DNA from: Chromatiales bacterium
GTDB lineage: Bacteria > Pseudomonadota > Gammaproteobacteria > Steroidobacterales > GCA-2729495
NCBI GenBank assembly: GCA_016789845.1
Contig: JAEUQA010000013.1
Coordinates: forward strand, 213,341-277,340
Direction: 5' to 3'
DNA: 64,000 nucleotides
Part shown: in pieces, positions 33,457-41,382 of the stretch
How the letters are laid out: the number at the start of each line of letters is the position of its first letter
Position numbering within the stretch: the stretch's first letter is position 1
Position numbers and translations under genes: made by a program
Notes under the pieces: model-generated
What the model was told of the DNA's origin: nothing
The model's database searches: none
The model's input: only the letters and a program-made list of their open reading frames with translations

Positions 33457-36137
33457 GGGAGGTCCCACAGTTCAGGCAGGGGCGCGAGGGCCGCCGACGC
33501 GAGCGGCAGCTTCGCCAGCAGGTAGATCTCCTTCGCGTTGCCCGGGAGGGCGAAGCTGAGCTCGTTGTCCAGGCGCTCGCCGCTGTCCGGGCCGATCACC
33601 GCGCGGCCCGCGGCCACCTGGTCCCGGGCGGCCTGCAGGTAGTGCGCGATCCGTTCGAGCGTGGCGGGCGGATCCGCCAGCGTGAGCAGCAGCCCGTCGT
33701 CCCGGGGATAGAGCAGGCGCGCCTCGACGTTCACCCGGCCGCCCAGCAACACCTGCACGGCGCTGGCGTAGAGACAGCGCTGCAGCTCCTGGCCGCCGTC
33801 CACCTGGATCTCTTTCTTCGGCACCTTGCCGGTCTTGTAGTCGGTGACCCGGGCCCGCGTTCGATCCCCCGACAGGTCCAGCCGGTCGATGACGCCGCCG
33901 ATGGTGAGGCCGGTGCCCGGGATCGCGACGGGCGCCCGGATGTCCCAGGGCCAGTGGCCGTCCGGATACGTCCCGTCGTCCGTGCCGCCGAAGGGCACCT
34001 CGCCCCAGGACGCCTGCCCCGGGAGCGGCGGTTCCTGCCAGCCAAGCGCCGTGAGCGCCTGGGTGCGCGCATCGATGAGCGTCCGCAGCCAGATGAGCCG
34101 GGGCGGCACCGGCAGGCCCAGCTCGAACTCCTCGCCCGCCTCGCGAGCAGCGGCCATCACCGCCGCCTCGATGCCCGCCGGTGGCGTTCGGGCGAAGCCA
34201 ACCTTGGCCTCCAGGCTGGCGAGCGCCAGCTCCAGCACCCGGTGAGTCAGGTTGCCGAAGGCCCTCGGGTCCAGCACCAGCGGCTCCTCCACCTCCTCGG
34301 GCGCCTTCCAGCCCAGCGCGTACTGCCAGACGAAGCCCAGCGGGTCCCGGCTCAGGCGGCGCAGGCGGCTGGCCGAGAAGCGCCCGGCCAGCGCCCGCAG
34401 GAGTACCGGGTGGTCCGCCCGCACCAAGCCGTCGTGGGCGGTGAGTTCGGGCTTGTGCCAGTCCTGCCAGCAGGTCCGCGCGCTCCGGGCCCGTGGCGCC
34501 TGCGCAAACTCCGCCGGCCGCGCGAGCAGGCGATCGGCCTCGCTGGCGGCGTGGGCTGGCACGGCCTCCCGCCGCAGGTACAGCTCCTGCGCTTCGCCCA
34601 CGCCGGACTCCCGCAGCAGCGCGCTCACCCCGGTCTGCCGTCCCTCGGCATCGCGCCTCGAGCGGGAGAGTACGAGCTGCCGGGACGTGGCCTTGAGCAG
34701 GGTCCGGTAGTCGCGCCGGTCCCGCTCCGGCACGGGCACCGGGTTCAGGTCGGCGGAGTCGATGATGTGGGTGGGCAGCAGCGGGTCTTCGCTCTGGGTG
34801 CGCGGCCAGCCCCGGCTGGTGAGGCCAAGCAGGCGCACGTAGGCCCTCGGCGCGGCGGCCGCGTCGGCGGCGCTGCACCAGACCAGGTTGGTGGTGGGGT
34901 CCGTGTCGTCGGCGACGCGCACGGTGGTGAGCGTCACGTCCAGGGCGGCGGCGGGACCGTCGCGCAGGGCCTTCTGCCAGATCGCGAGCGCGCGGCCGGC
35001 AAGCAGGCGGGTGCCGATGGCCGCGGCGTCGGCGATGCCGCCGTCGAGGAGCTTGATCAGTTCGCGGAGCACGGGCCCGAAGTCATGGCCGTCGGGCCAC
35101 TTGCGGGGCTCGGCAATCACCGCCGCCCACTGCTCCGCCTTCAGCAGCGGCGCGTCCGCGGGGAGGATCCGGTGCCAGTCGGCAGGCAGCGCCTCCGTGG
35201 CCGCCGTCATCCCGCGCACCAGGGACAGGACGCGCCGGACCCGGCCCTGGCCGAGGCCGTTGATGAGCACCTCGGCGAGCGCGGCGGCGGCCTGGCCGTC
35301 CCGGGTGGCCAGCGCGGGCCGGCCGTGCACGAAGGCGAGCGGCAGGTTCGCGTCGGCGGCCATGGCGCCCAGGTGCACGTCCCAGTCGCCGGTGGCGGGC
35401 GCCGCGATGGCGATGTCCTCGGGCCGCGCAGCGCCGCTGGCGAGCAGGCCGCGGGCCCAGCGGAGGGCTTCGAGGGCTTCGTGGCGGGGGTTGGCGCAGG
35501 AGACTCGTGTGATTGCAGGCGTGTGCCGGGGCCTGGGCTCGATAGTGATAGCGGTGGCCTGGAGCCAGGCCGGCGGTTCGCTGTGGCCGAGTTGCCAGGT
35601 GACTGGCACGACGTCGGCGAGCTTCAGCAGCAGCGGGCGCCAGACGGGGTCCAGGTCGGGGACGCCCTGCACGGTGATGGGGCCGAGCACCTTGGGTGCG
35701 TGGGCCAGGCGCCCGAGGGCGCGTTCGACGAGATCGGCCGGGCGGAGCTGGGCGGGTGGCAGGCGGCACTGCACGGCCTGCTCGAGGCGGTGGATCGTGG
35801 CGAGGCGAGGTTCGGTGCTCGTTGCTGCCCGGGCGCCCAAGTCGATGCCGGCGACCCAGGCGCGCTGGAGGGTGGCGGTGACGGCGCGGACCATGCCGGG
35901 GAGGTCACGGAGGGGGGCCATGTCGCCGAGATCGATGGTGGGGTCGGAGAGGACGGCGTGGACGGCGGATTGGAGGGATTCGGTGGGGATGGGGGTGAGG
36001 AAGCCGCTGGCGAGGCGGGCGGCTAGGTGGGCGGGGGTGAGGAGTTGGAGGCCGTGGGTGGATTCCCGGGCGGCTTCGAGGGCCGCGTGCTGGCGCACCA
36101 GGTGGCCGGTTATCAGGAGGGTACAGCGGCGGAGCAT
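33453..36137 (-). CDS. AddB-like PD-(D/E)xK nuclease protein
   Basis: 894 residues. The C-terminal nuclease has the RecB-like order: GNLTHRVLE (His motif, about 630), IGGVIDRLDLSGD, VTDYKTGK (catalytic Asp-x-Lys) and GGQELQRCLYA (Gln motif). The N-terminal half is an inactivated helicase-like region, as in AddB (no Walker A visible). Shorter than AddB of firmicutes (about 1150) and no four-cysteine Fe-S pattern can be seen. Stop overlaps the AddA-like start, so the pair is one operon. A role in double-strand break resection and degradation of foreign DNA is expected. Confidence 0.85.
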   Translation of the reverse strand: MLRRCTLLITGHLVRQHAALEAARESTHGLQLLTPAHLAARLASGFLTPIPTESLQSAVHAVLSDPTIDLGDMAPLRDLPGMVRAVTATLQRAWVAGIDLGARAATSTEPRLATIHRLEQAVQCRLPPAQLRPADLVERALGRLAHAPKVLGPITVQGVPDLDPVWRPLLLKLADVVPVTWQLGHSEPPAWLQATAITIEPRPRHTPAITRVSCANPRHEALEALRWARGLLASGAARPEDIAIAAPATGDWDVHLGAMAADANLPLAFVHGRPALATRDGQAAAALAEVLINGLGQGRVRRVLSLVRGMTAATEALPADWHRILPADAPLLKAEQWAAVIAEPRKWPDGHDFGPVLRELIKLLDGGIADAAAIGTRLLAGRALAIWQKALRDGPAAALDVTLTTVRVADDTDPTTNLVWCSAADAAAAPRAYVRLLGLTSRGWPRTQSEDPLLPTHIIDSADLNPVPVPERDRRDYRTLLKATSRQLVLSRSRRDAEGRQTGVSALLRESGVGEAQELYLRREAVPAHAASEADRLLARPAEFAQAPRARSARTCWQDWHKPELTAHDGLVRADHPVLLRALAGRFSASRLRRLSRDPLGFVWQYALGWKAPEEVEEPLVLDPRAFGNLTHRVLELALASLEAKVGFARTPPAGIEAAVMAAAREAGEEFELGLPVPPRLIWLRTLIDARTQALTALGWQEPPLPGQASWGEVPFGGTDDGTYPDGHWPWDIRAPVAIPGTGLTIGGVIDRLDLSGDRTRARVTDYKTGKVPKKEIQVDGGQELQRCLYASAVQVLLGGRVNVEARLLYPRDDGLLLTLADPPATLERIAHYLQAARDQVAAGRAVIGPDSGERLDNELSFALPGNAKEIYLLAKLPLASAALAPLPELWDLP

Positions 36138-36190
36138 CTAACGCCCAGTATGAACGAGGCGAACACGGTTTATCAGGTACTTCTAGAAGG

Positions 36191-37717
36191 TCAACTGAGC
36201 AAGTTGTAGACGATGTCGGCAATCTGCCGTGCGAGCCACGGCGGCACCGCATTACCCACCTGCACGTACTGCTGGGTCCGGTTACCCTCGAAGAAATAGT
36301 TGTCGGGGAACGTCTGCAGCCTCGCTGCTTCCCTGACCGTGAGACTCCGACACTGCTCGGGATCATAGTGAATAAAGTAATGGCCGTCTTTGGCGATGTG
36401 GCTGGTTACCGTGCTTGCCGGCTGGCTTTCAGCCTGCACCTTGAACCGGTCGGCAAACTTCCCCGAATGCCAGTTCGCGTGGTCCGGCGCCAGCGACTCA
36501 GGGAAATTCCGTGACCGGGGTGAAGCCCCGTCATGCAGGCGGGCGTAGACCGAGCAGAAGAGGTAGCGGGCGAGGTCTGCCCGAATGTGCCCCCGCGACT
36601 GATGATTGACGAACCCGCCCAGTCGCTCATCCCTCAACCATTCACGCAGCGGCTCCCCGCCCCGGAAGTTTCGAGAATAGCGGCTGAACATCTTTCCCCT
36701 ACTTGTGAGCCTTCCGGCACCACGGACAATGCCGTCCAGTAGCCGCCGGTCACCCCCGAGTGCCGGAACATTGCACGCATCCGCGGCATCAGCCATCGCA
36801 CCGTGCCACGCCTCCGGGGAGTCCTCTTCGCCGGACAAGCCACTCCTGATCCGTGGCAAGTCACCCAGGACCGCAGCCGCAGGCACGGGGTACGCCTCAG
36901 GTATCAGTGAGCCCGGCTCGGGGATGATGTCGTCACGTACACCCAGCAAAATGACGCGGTGTCTCGCCTGTGGCACCCCGAATGCCTCGCTCCTCACCAG
37001 CCAGTCGCTGTCCGGCTTGTCGAACAGACTCTGGGTTCGCGTACCGGGTGTCAAGGAATAGAGCCGATAGACCTTCCCCCCTCGCTTGCCGAGCGCCCTG
37101 CGCGGGTTGGAAAGATCCTCGAGGATCCGGCCAAACAGACGCTGGCCGGCAACCTGTGACGATAGGATTCCCTTGACGTTCTCCATGACAAAAACGGCAG
37201 GCTGGAGGATATCCAGGGCCCTGAGATACTCCGTGTACAGGAAGTGACGATGATCCGCCTCCGCCCGGTAACCCTTGATGCCCCGATTGCGGGCCCGTCC
37301 TACGAGGGAGTACGCTTGGCAAGGCGGCCCCCCGATCTGGATCCACGGCTCTCTGCCCTTGGGGATCAGTTTTCGGAGTGTCGTATGGACCAGACGGTCA
37401 TCATCCTTGTCGCCAAGCGCGCGCGGCCCGCCAAGTGTCTCGGCCTCCGCGGTAGCCGCTTCACGGGGATACAGACGAAAGAGTTCATCCCGGCTGATAT
37501 CGCTCCTCAGGTAGTCGAAGTACCCATCGGGCACATCACCGCCAAATTGCCGGTAGAACGCGCGGAGCTGCAGGGTCCTGTGCGCACTGGTCTCTTTCTC
37601 GACCGACATCTCGATATGAAATGGGCGACTACCATTCGGTGCCGCGTAAGCAGTAAACCCCTCCCCCAGCCCCCCGGGCCCAGCGAACAGGTCAATAACT
37701 CCGGCTTTGAAGCCCAT
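36191..37717 (-). CDS. DNA (cytosine-5-)-methyltransferase
   Basis: 508 residues with all landmark motifs in order: I DLFAGPGGLGEGF (about 9), IV GGPPCQAYS with the catalytic Cys (about 130), VI MENVKGI (about 175), VIII PQARHRVILLG (about 250), then the variable target-recognition region, and IX/X REAARLQTFPDNYFF and VQVGNAVPPWLARQI near the end. Modifies self DNA, and is probably the protective arm of the neighbouring defence cluster. Vsr is divergently encoded 74 nt away. Recognition sequence unknown. Confidence 0.95.
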   Translation of the reverse strand: MGFKAGVIDLFAGPGGLGEGFTAYAAPNGSRPFHIEMSVEKETSAHRTLQLRAFYRQFGGDVPDGYFDYLRSDISRDELFRLYPREAATAEAETLGGPRALGDKDDDRLVHTTLRKLIPKGREPWIQIGGPPCQAYSLVGRARNRGIKGYRAEADHRHFLYTEYLRALDILQPAVFVMENVKGILSSQVAGQRLFGRILEDLSNPRRALGKRGGKVYRLYSLTPGTRTQSLFDKPDSDWLVRSEAFGVPQARHRVILLGVRDDIIPEPGSLIPEAYPVPAAAVLGDLPRIRSGLSGEEDSPEAWHGAMADAADACNVPALGGDRRLLDGIVRGAGRLTSRGKMFSRYSRNFRGGEPLREWLRDERLGGFVNHQSRGHIRADLARYLFCSVYARLHDGASPRSRNFPESLAPDHANWHSGKFADRFKVQAESQPASTVTSHIAKDGHYFIHYDPEQCRSLTVREAARLQTFPDNYFFEGNRTQQYVQVGNAVPPWLARQIADIVYNLLS

Positions 37718-37791
37718 GTCCAGTATTCTGTGAGGTAAGACTCCGGAGCATACCAGGTATCAGCCTGTGGTCCAGGAGCACATTTCCCGAC

Positions 37792-38250
37792 ATGACCGAC
37801 ATTGTTGACCGCACGACCCGCTCGAGAATGATGGCGGGCATCAGAGGTAAGGACACCAGGCCCGAACTAGTGATTCGAAAGGGCCTGCACAAGGCAGGGT
37901 TCCGCTATCGGCTGCACGACAAATCACTGCCGGGACGACCCGACCTCGTTCTCCCGCGGTACAAAGCCCTCATATTCATCAACGGATGTTTCTGGCACGG
38001 CCATAAGTGCGCCATATTCAAGTGGCCCTCGACAAGGACCGCCTTCTGGCGGGACAAGATCCGCGGGAACGCCGAGCGGGACAGCCGCAATCGCCGGCTA
38101 TGCACAAGCGCCGGCTGGCGCGTGCTCACGATATGGGAATGCTCGCTGAAGGGACCCGGACGGCTGGGGCCCGCATCAGCAGTAATAGCCACATCAACGT
38201 GGCTTAGGTCTCGGAGGCCCATCGGAGAAATCTTGGGCCGCAACAAATAG
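37792..38250 (+). CDS. vsr: Very short patch repair endonuclease
   Basis: 152 residues. Nicks T:G mismatches that arise by deamination of 5-methylcytosine in the site of its partner methyltransferase. Key segments: MMAGIRGKDTRPELVIRK, SLPGRPDLVLP with the catalytic Asp, and INGCFWHGHKC with metal-binding Cys/His. The final stretch (about 128-152) is less conserved. It is the only plus-strand gene in the defence block; ATG at 37792, divergent promoter region shared with the methyltransferase. Confidence 0.95.
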   Translation: MTDIVDRTTRSRMMAGIRGKDTRPELVIRKGLHKAGFRYRLHDKSLPGRPDLVLPRYKALIFINGCFWHGHKCAIFKWPSTRTAFWRDKIRGNAERDSRNRRLCTSAGWRVLTIWECSLKGPGRLGPASAVIATSTWLRSRRPIGEILGRNK

Positions 38251-38356
38251 AGGCTCACCCACGTTTCGTGCCGAAGCAGAGAACCTTTCAGTCATGTCTA
38301 GTGAGTCGGCTCTCTATCAGCACGATCGCCACAGCGAGACGCTGGGTAGACCCAAC

Positions 38357-40420
38357 CTACTGGGCCCTGAAACCCTCTTCCAGAGCCCGTCGCTCAACGT
38401 CCAGAATTCGCAGACTTTGCTTACCCGACGGCTGCCGCCCGGGCATCGACGCAGCAACCTGAAGGCAGCCTATGTCGGACGGCGTCAGTTCAAGCCCTGT
38501 CTTGCTCCAATCCAGCAATCCCCGCCAGTACACGGCGCCCTTTTTGAATACCTCGATAGTCGCCTCATCAGCGGTCAACAGGACGCGCTCCTTCCGCCCA
38601 GCCCGAATATCCTCCTCAACCCGGTCACGACTTTTCAGCGCCGATCCAATGGAGCTGGGCAATCGAACCTTCACGCTCTCAAGAAGATCGCGAAAGCATC
38701 CATCGCGTTTGCACCACTCCGTCACGTTCGTAACGCCGCTGGCTGCGGAAGCCGAGATAATCCTCTGTTGGACAGCCTCGGCCACGCCGATAATTGCTTC
38801 CATAAGCGGCTGACTAACAGACTGCTCCCGCCAGATTCGATCGAAGTCAATTGCGCCGTCCGCCTTGGTAACTGCGTGAGCAACCAGTGCTATCGCGTAG
38901 GTAACAGTATTGGCTCGATAACCTTGGGCATACCAAGTCGCCTCCTGGACGGCCTTCTCCGTGGTCCGAAATACGATGATCTGCGCTACCGACGTCTTGA
39001 ACCAGTCGTCGTTTATCTCTTTCTCGCGCTTCACCCACGCGTCTCTCGATCCGACGTACTCGGCAAACGCAATGAAGTTCTTCTGCGCGCCCCGACTAAC
39101 TATGTGTGGCTCGCACCGAAAGGTATTAACCACCTTGGCCAAATCCGTCTTCGTAACAACCTGCGCGCGTGGATTCTGAAGCTGGAACTCCTGCTTCTTT
39201 GCTCGGGAAAGGTATGCCTGCGCATTGAGATACTGCCCTCGGGAGCGCTCGTAGTACCAGTGCGTCTGAAGCTGTGACCCTTCGGCGGAAGGGGCCCAGA
39301 TGCGCCGTGATATCGATTCCATGCGAACATGGAAGGGGTGATTCGCAAACAGGTCTGCGTCGCTGACCTTGTTCTGACTGTTGGCGTAAAGAGAAATGTT
39401 CGGAACAATCTCGTTCACCTTTTCCGGCGCAATAACCGACAGCTTCATCTGCACACGAACCTTGTCGAGATGCTTGCACCCGTCCTTCTTCAGGACGTTG
39501 AAAATAGACGCCGTGGTCTGCCCACCATTCACGATTTGCAGCCCACGAAGCTCGTGAAGCTTGCCTATGCCGCCGCGAACCACGACATCCGCATTGGCGG
39601 CCGTCGCTGCAATCCCATTGTTGTAGGGAAAGAACATCTCGGGCTCGTGAAGCAAGGTATTGCGCATGCCTTTATTCACCTTGCCACGTGCCTGTAGAAA
39701 AGTGCGGACATTCTGCTCCAGAAGACGCGAACCGAACTTCTCGTAGATGCTGGCCAGCCAGTCTCCCGGCATCACTGCCAGATAGGAATGAACAGCTCCA
39801 TCCAACTCCGTCGCCGGCAGGCAATCCAAGGGGCGTCCGAACCAGTCGTCGAAATTCACGACAATCTCTTCGGGCTCCCCGGTAGTTTCAAGGCGCGTCA
39901 AAGCCCGCAAGTCCCACACGCGGTAGGACCATTCGCGGCCACCCTCTCGCCGGGGCAATATTTCCTTCACTGCCGCAGAAAGTGAACCATCAGACAGGAG
40001 ATAAAACCGAACGCGCTGTATTTCCTCGGCGCGATCATAGATCTGTCGGGCAAAGCCGTATGCGGGCGTAGATACTTCGAGGCTGTCAACGAAGCGTGCT
40101 GTGAGACACTTCTCGAAGAACGTCTCTGCCCTCTTGAACGCCTGCTCGACCTCCGTCTTTGTTAGGGCGGATACCTCCGCTAGGTTGCGATATTCGGCTA
40201 CGTATATCTCGAGAGTCGCCTCCTCCAGGTTGAATGAGTATCCGTCGATTCGCATCCCCCGATGCCGAAAACTACAGGGGTCGAAGCCGTCTGCCGCGCC
40301 CGAATCCTGCAAATGATCGGAGACCACCTCCACGAAGGCCGCTTCCGTAAAATCCGCAGTCGAGGCAGCACGAACCGCTACCTCCTGGCGAAGCTCTGCA
40401 AGGAACTCATCCAGGTTCAA
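38357..40420 (-). CDS. AIPR (abortive-infection phage-resistance) family protein
   Basis: 687 residues. The AIPR domain lies at about 220-500, with PYNNGIAATA and LQIVNGGQTTASIFN, the signature of the family, followed by SLYANSQNKVSDADLF. N-terminal part is helical/beta and unassigned. AIPR proteins occur in phage-exclusion operons and with Z1/MORC-like ATPases; the biochemical activity is unclear. The start overlaps the previous stop by 4 nt (coupled). Weaker GC bias and codon use than the surrounding housekeeping genes suggest acquisition. Confidence 0.9.
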   Translation of the reverse strand: MNLDEFLAELRQEVAVRAASTADFTEAAFVEVVSDHLQDSGAADGFDPCSFRHRGMRIDGYSFNLEEATLEIYVAEYRNLAEVSALTKTEVEQAFKRAETFFEKCLTARFVDSLEVSTPAYGFARQIYDRAEEIQRVRFYLLSDGSLSAAVKEILPRREGGREWSYRVWDLRALTRLETTGEPEEIVVNFDDWFGRPLDCLPATELDGAVHSYLAVMPGDWLASIYEKFGSRLLEQNVRTFLQARGKVNKGMRNTLLHEPEMFFPYNNGIAATAANADVVVRGGIGKLHELRGLQIVNGGQTTASIFNVLKKDGCKHLDKVRVQMKLSVIAPEKVNEIVPNISLYANSQNKVSDADLFANHPFHVRMESISRRIWAPSAEGSQLQTHWYYERSRGQYLNAQAYLSRAKKQEFQLQNPRAQVVTKTDLAKVVNTFRCEPHIVSRGAQKNFIAFAEYVGSRDAWVKREKEINDDWFKTSVAQIIVFRTTEKAVQEATWYAQGYRANTVTYAIALVAHAVTKADGAIDFDRIWREQSVSQPLMEAIIGVAEAVQQRIISASAASGVTNVTEWCKRDGCFRDLLESVKVRLPSSIGSALKSRDRVEEDIRAGRKERVLLTADEATIEVFKKGAVYWRGLLDWSKTGLELTPSDIGCLQVAASMPGRQPSGKQSLRILDVERRALEEGFRAQ

Positions 40421-41382
40421 CGTGAATGCTCCACAACTGACTGCCAGTCGGGACTGGCGAGGAACGGCGCGCAGACTGACAGTTGAATCGAGTACTTCAC
40501 ATCTACCAGACCCGCAGTTAAGCGTTCCGCGGTAATCATCGGAAAGCCGTCAGTCACGGCGTACCAGACTGGACTTCCGGCCGTGAACGCAAACTCCGCA
40601 TATTCTGGCAACGGGACGTACCCAGTCGCAGCCAGCCCGTTGTCAAACGCCTCAATACTCTCTTGAGTCGTAAACTGGCGACCAAGCGATTCGATGAGGT
40701 GAGGGAGAGTTACTGCACCCGCCACTTGGGAACCGCATTTCGTGAGCGGGATTACCCGAAGGTAGAGCGGAAGGCCTCCGGCCCATAGTTGGTCCGGCGA
40801 TGAAATGTGAATCCGGGGAGCATCGCCCGTCCGGATGGTCTTTACTTCAAAAAGTGTGGCACCAACCACGAAATCCTGGGGCTTGCCGTCCGAACCCTGC
40901 CAGAAGAGTGAAGCTCTGGACCCGAGCCTTGGAAGGAGCTCATCACGGAGAAAGAGGAGTTCACCGATTAGTCCCCGGATCTCGCGCTCGTCGAGAATCC
41001 GGCGGGGTCCACGCGAAAGCAGCCGCTGCCAGCGAAGCAACCGGGAAACAACAGCATCCATAACCTCGCGCGTGGATCCGGCTGCTCGGCAGCACTCGAC
41101 GAGATCCCGGCAGAGCACGGCGAACATCTGCCAGTCTGAGCTGTCCGACAGCAGCAGTTGCAGTTGCTTCTGATCGTGAAACAGCCGGACAGATATTCCG
41201 CGGAGTGCAATGCTTGCCTGCCATTCGCCGGGTACCTCCTTGAGTGAGAGCACGAAGGCATATTTCCCGTCGGGGTTTCGGGCCCAGAAGAAGTCATGGG
41301 GATGCGACGGGTCGACGCGCTTTGCCTGGAGATACCCGGCTTCGCTCAGCAGAAGATCCTGCCACGGATTGTCAGACGACAT
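40417..41382 (-). CDS. PD-(D/E)xK motif protein (DUF4420-type)
   Basis: 321 residues from ATG at 41382. The nuclease signature is seen as IGELLFLRDELL (Glu, about 146), then GKPQDFVV (Asp) and TLFEVKTIR (Glu-x-Lys, about 188-196), the usual PD-(D/E)xK order. Expected DNA-cutting effector of the cluster. Overlaps the Z1 gene by 11 nt and the AIPR gene by 4 nt, so the three are translationally coupled. A longer frame to 41424 exists but adds only an Arg-rich stretch without similarity. Confidence 0.87.
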   Translation of the reverse strand: MSSDNPWQDLLLSEAGYLQAKRVDPSHPHDFFWARNPDGKYAFVLSLKEVPGEWQASIALRGISVRLFHDQKQLQLLLSDSSDWQMFAVLCRDLVECCRAAGSTREVMDAVVSRLLRWQRLLSRGPRRILDEREIRGLIGELLFLRDELLPRLGSRASLFWQGSDGKPQDFVVGATLFEVKTIRTGDAPRIHISSPDQLWAGGLPLYLRVIPLTKCGSQVAGAVTLPHLIESLGRQFTTQESIEAFDNGLAATGYVPLPEYAEFAFTAGSPVWYAVTDGFPMITAERLTAGLVDVKYSIQLSVCAPFLASPDWQSVVEHSR

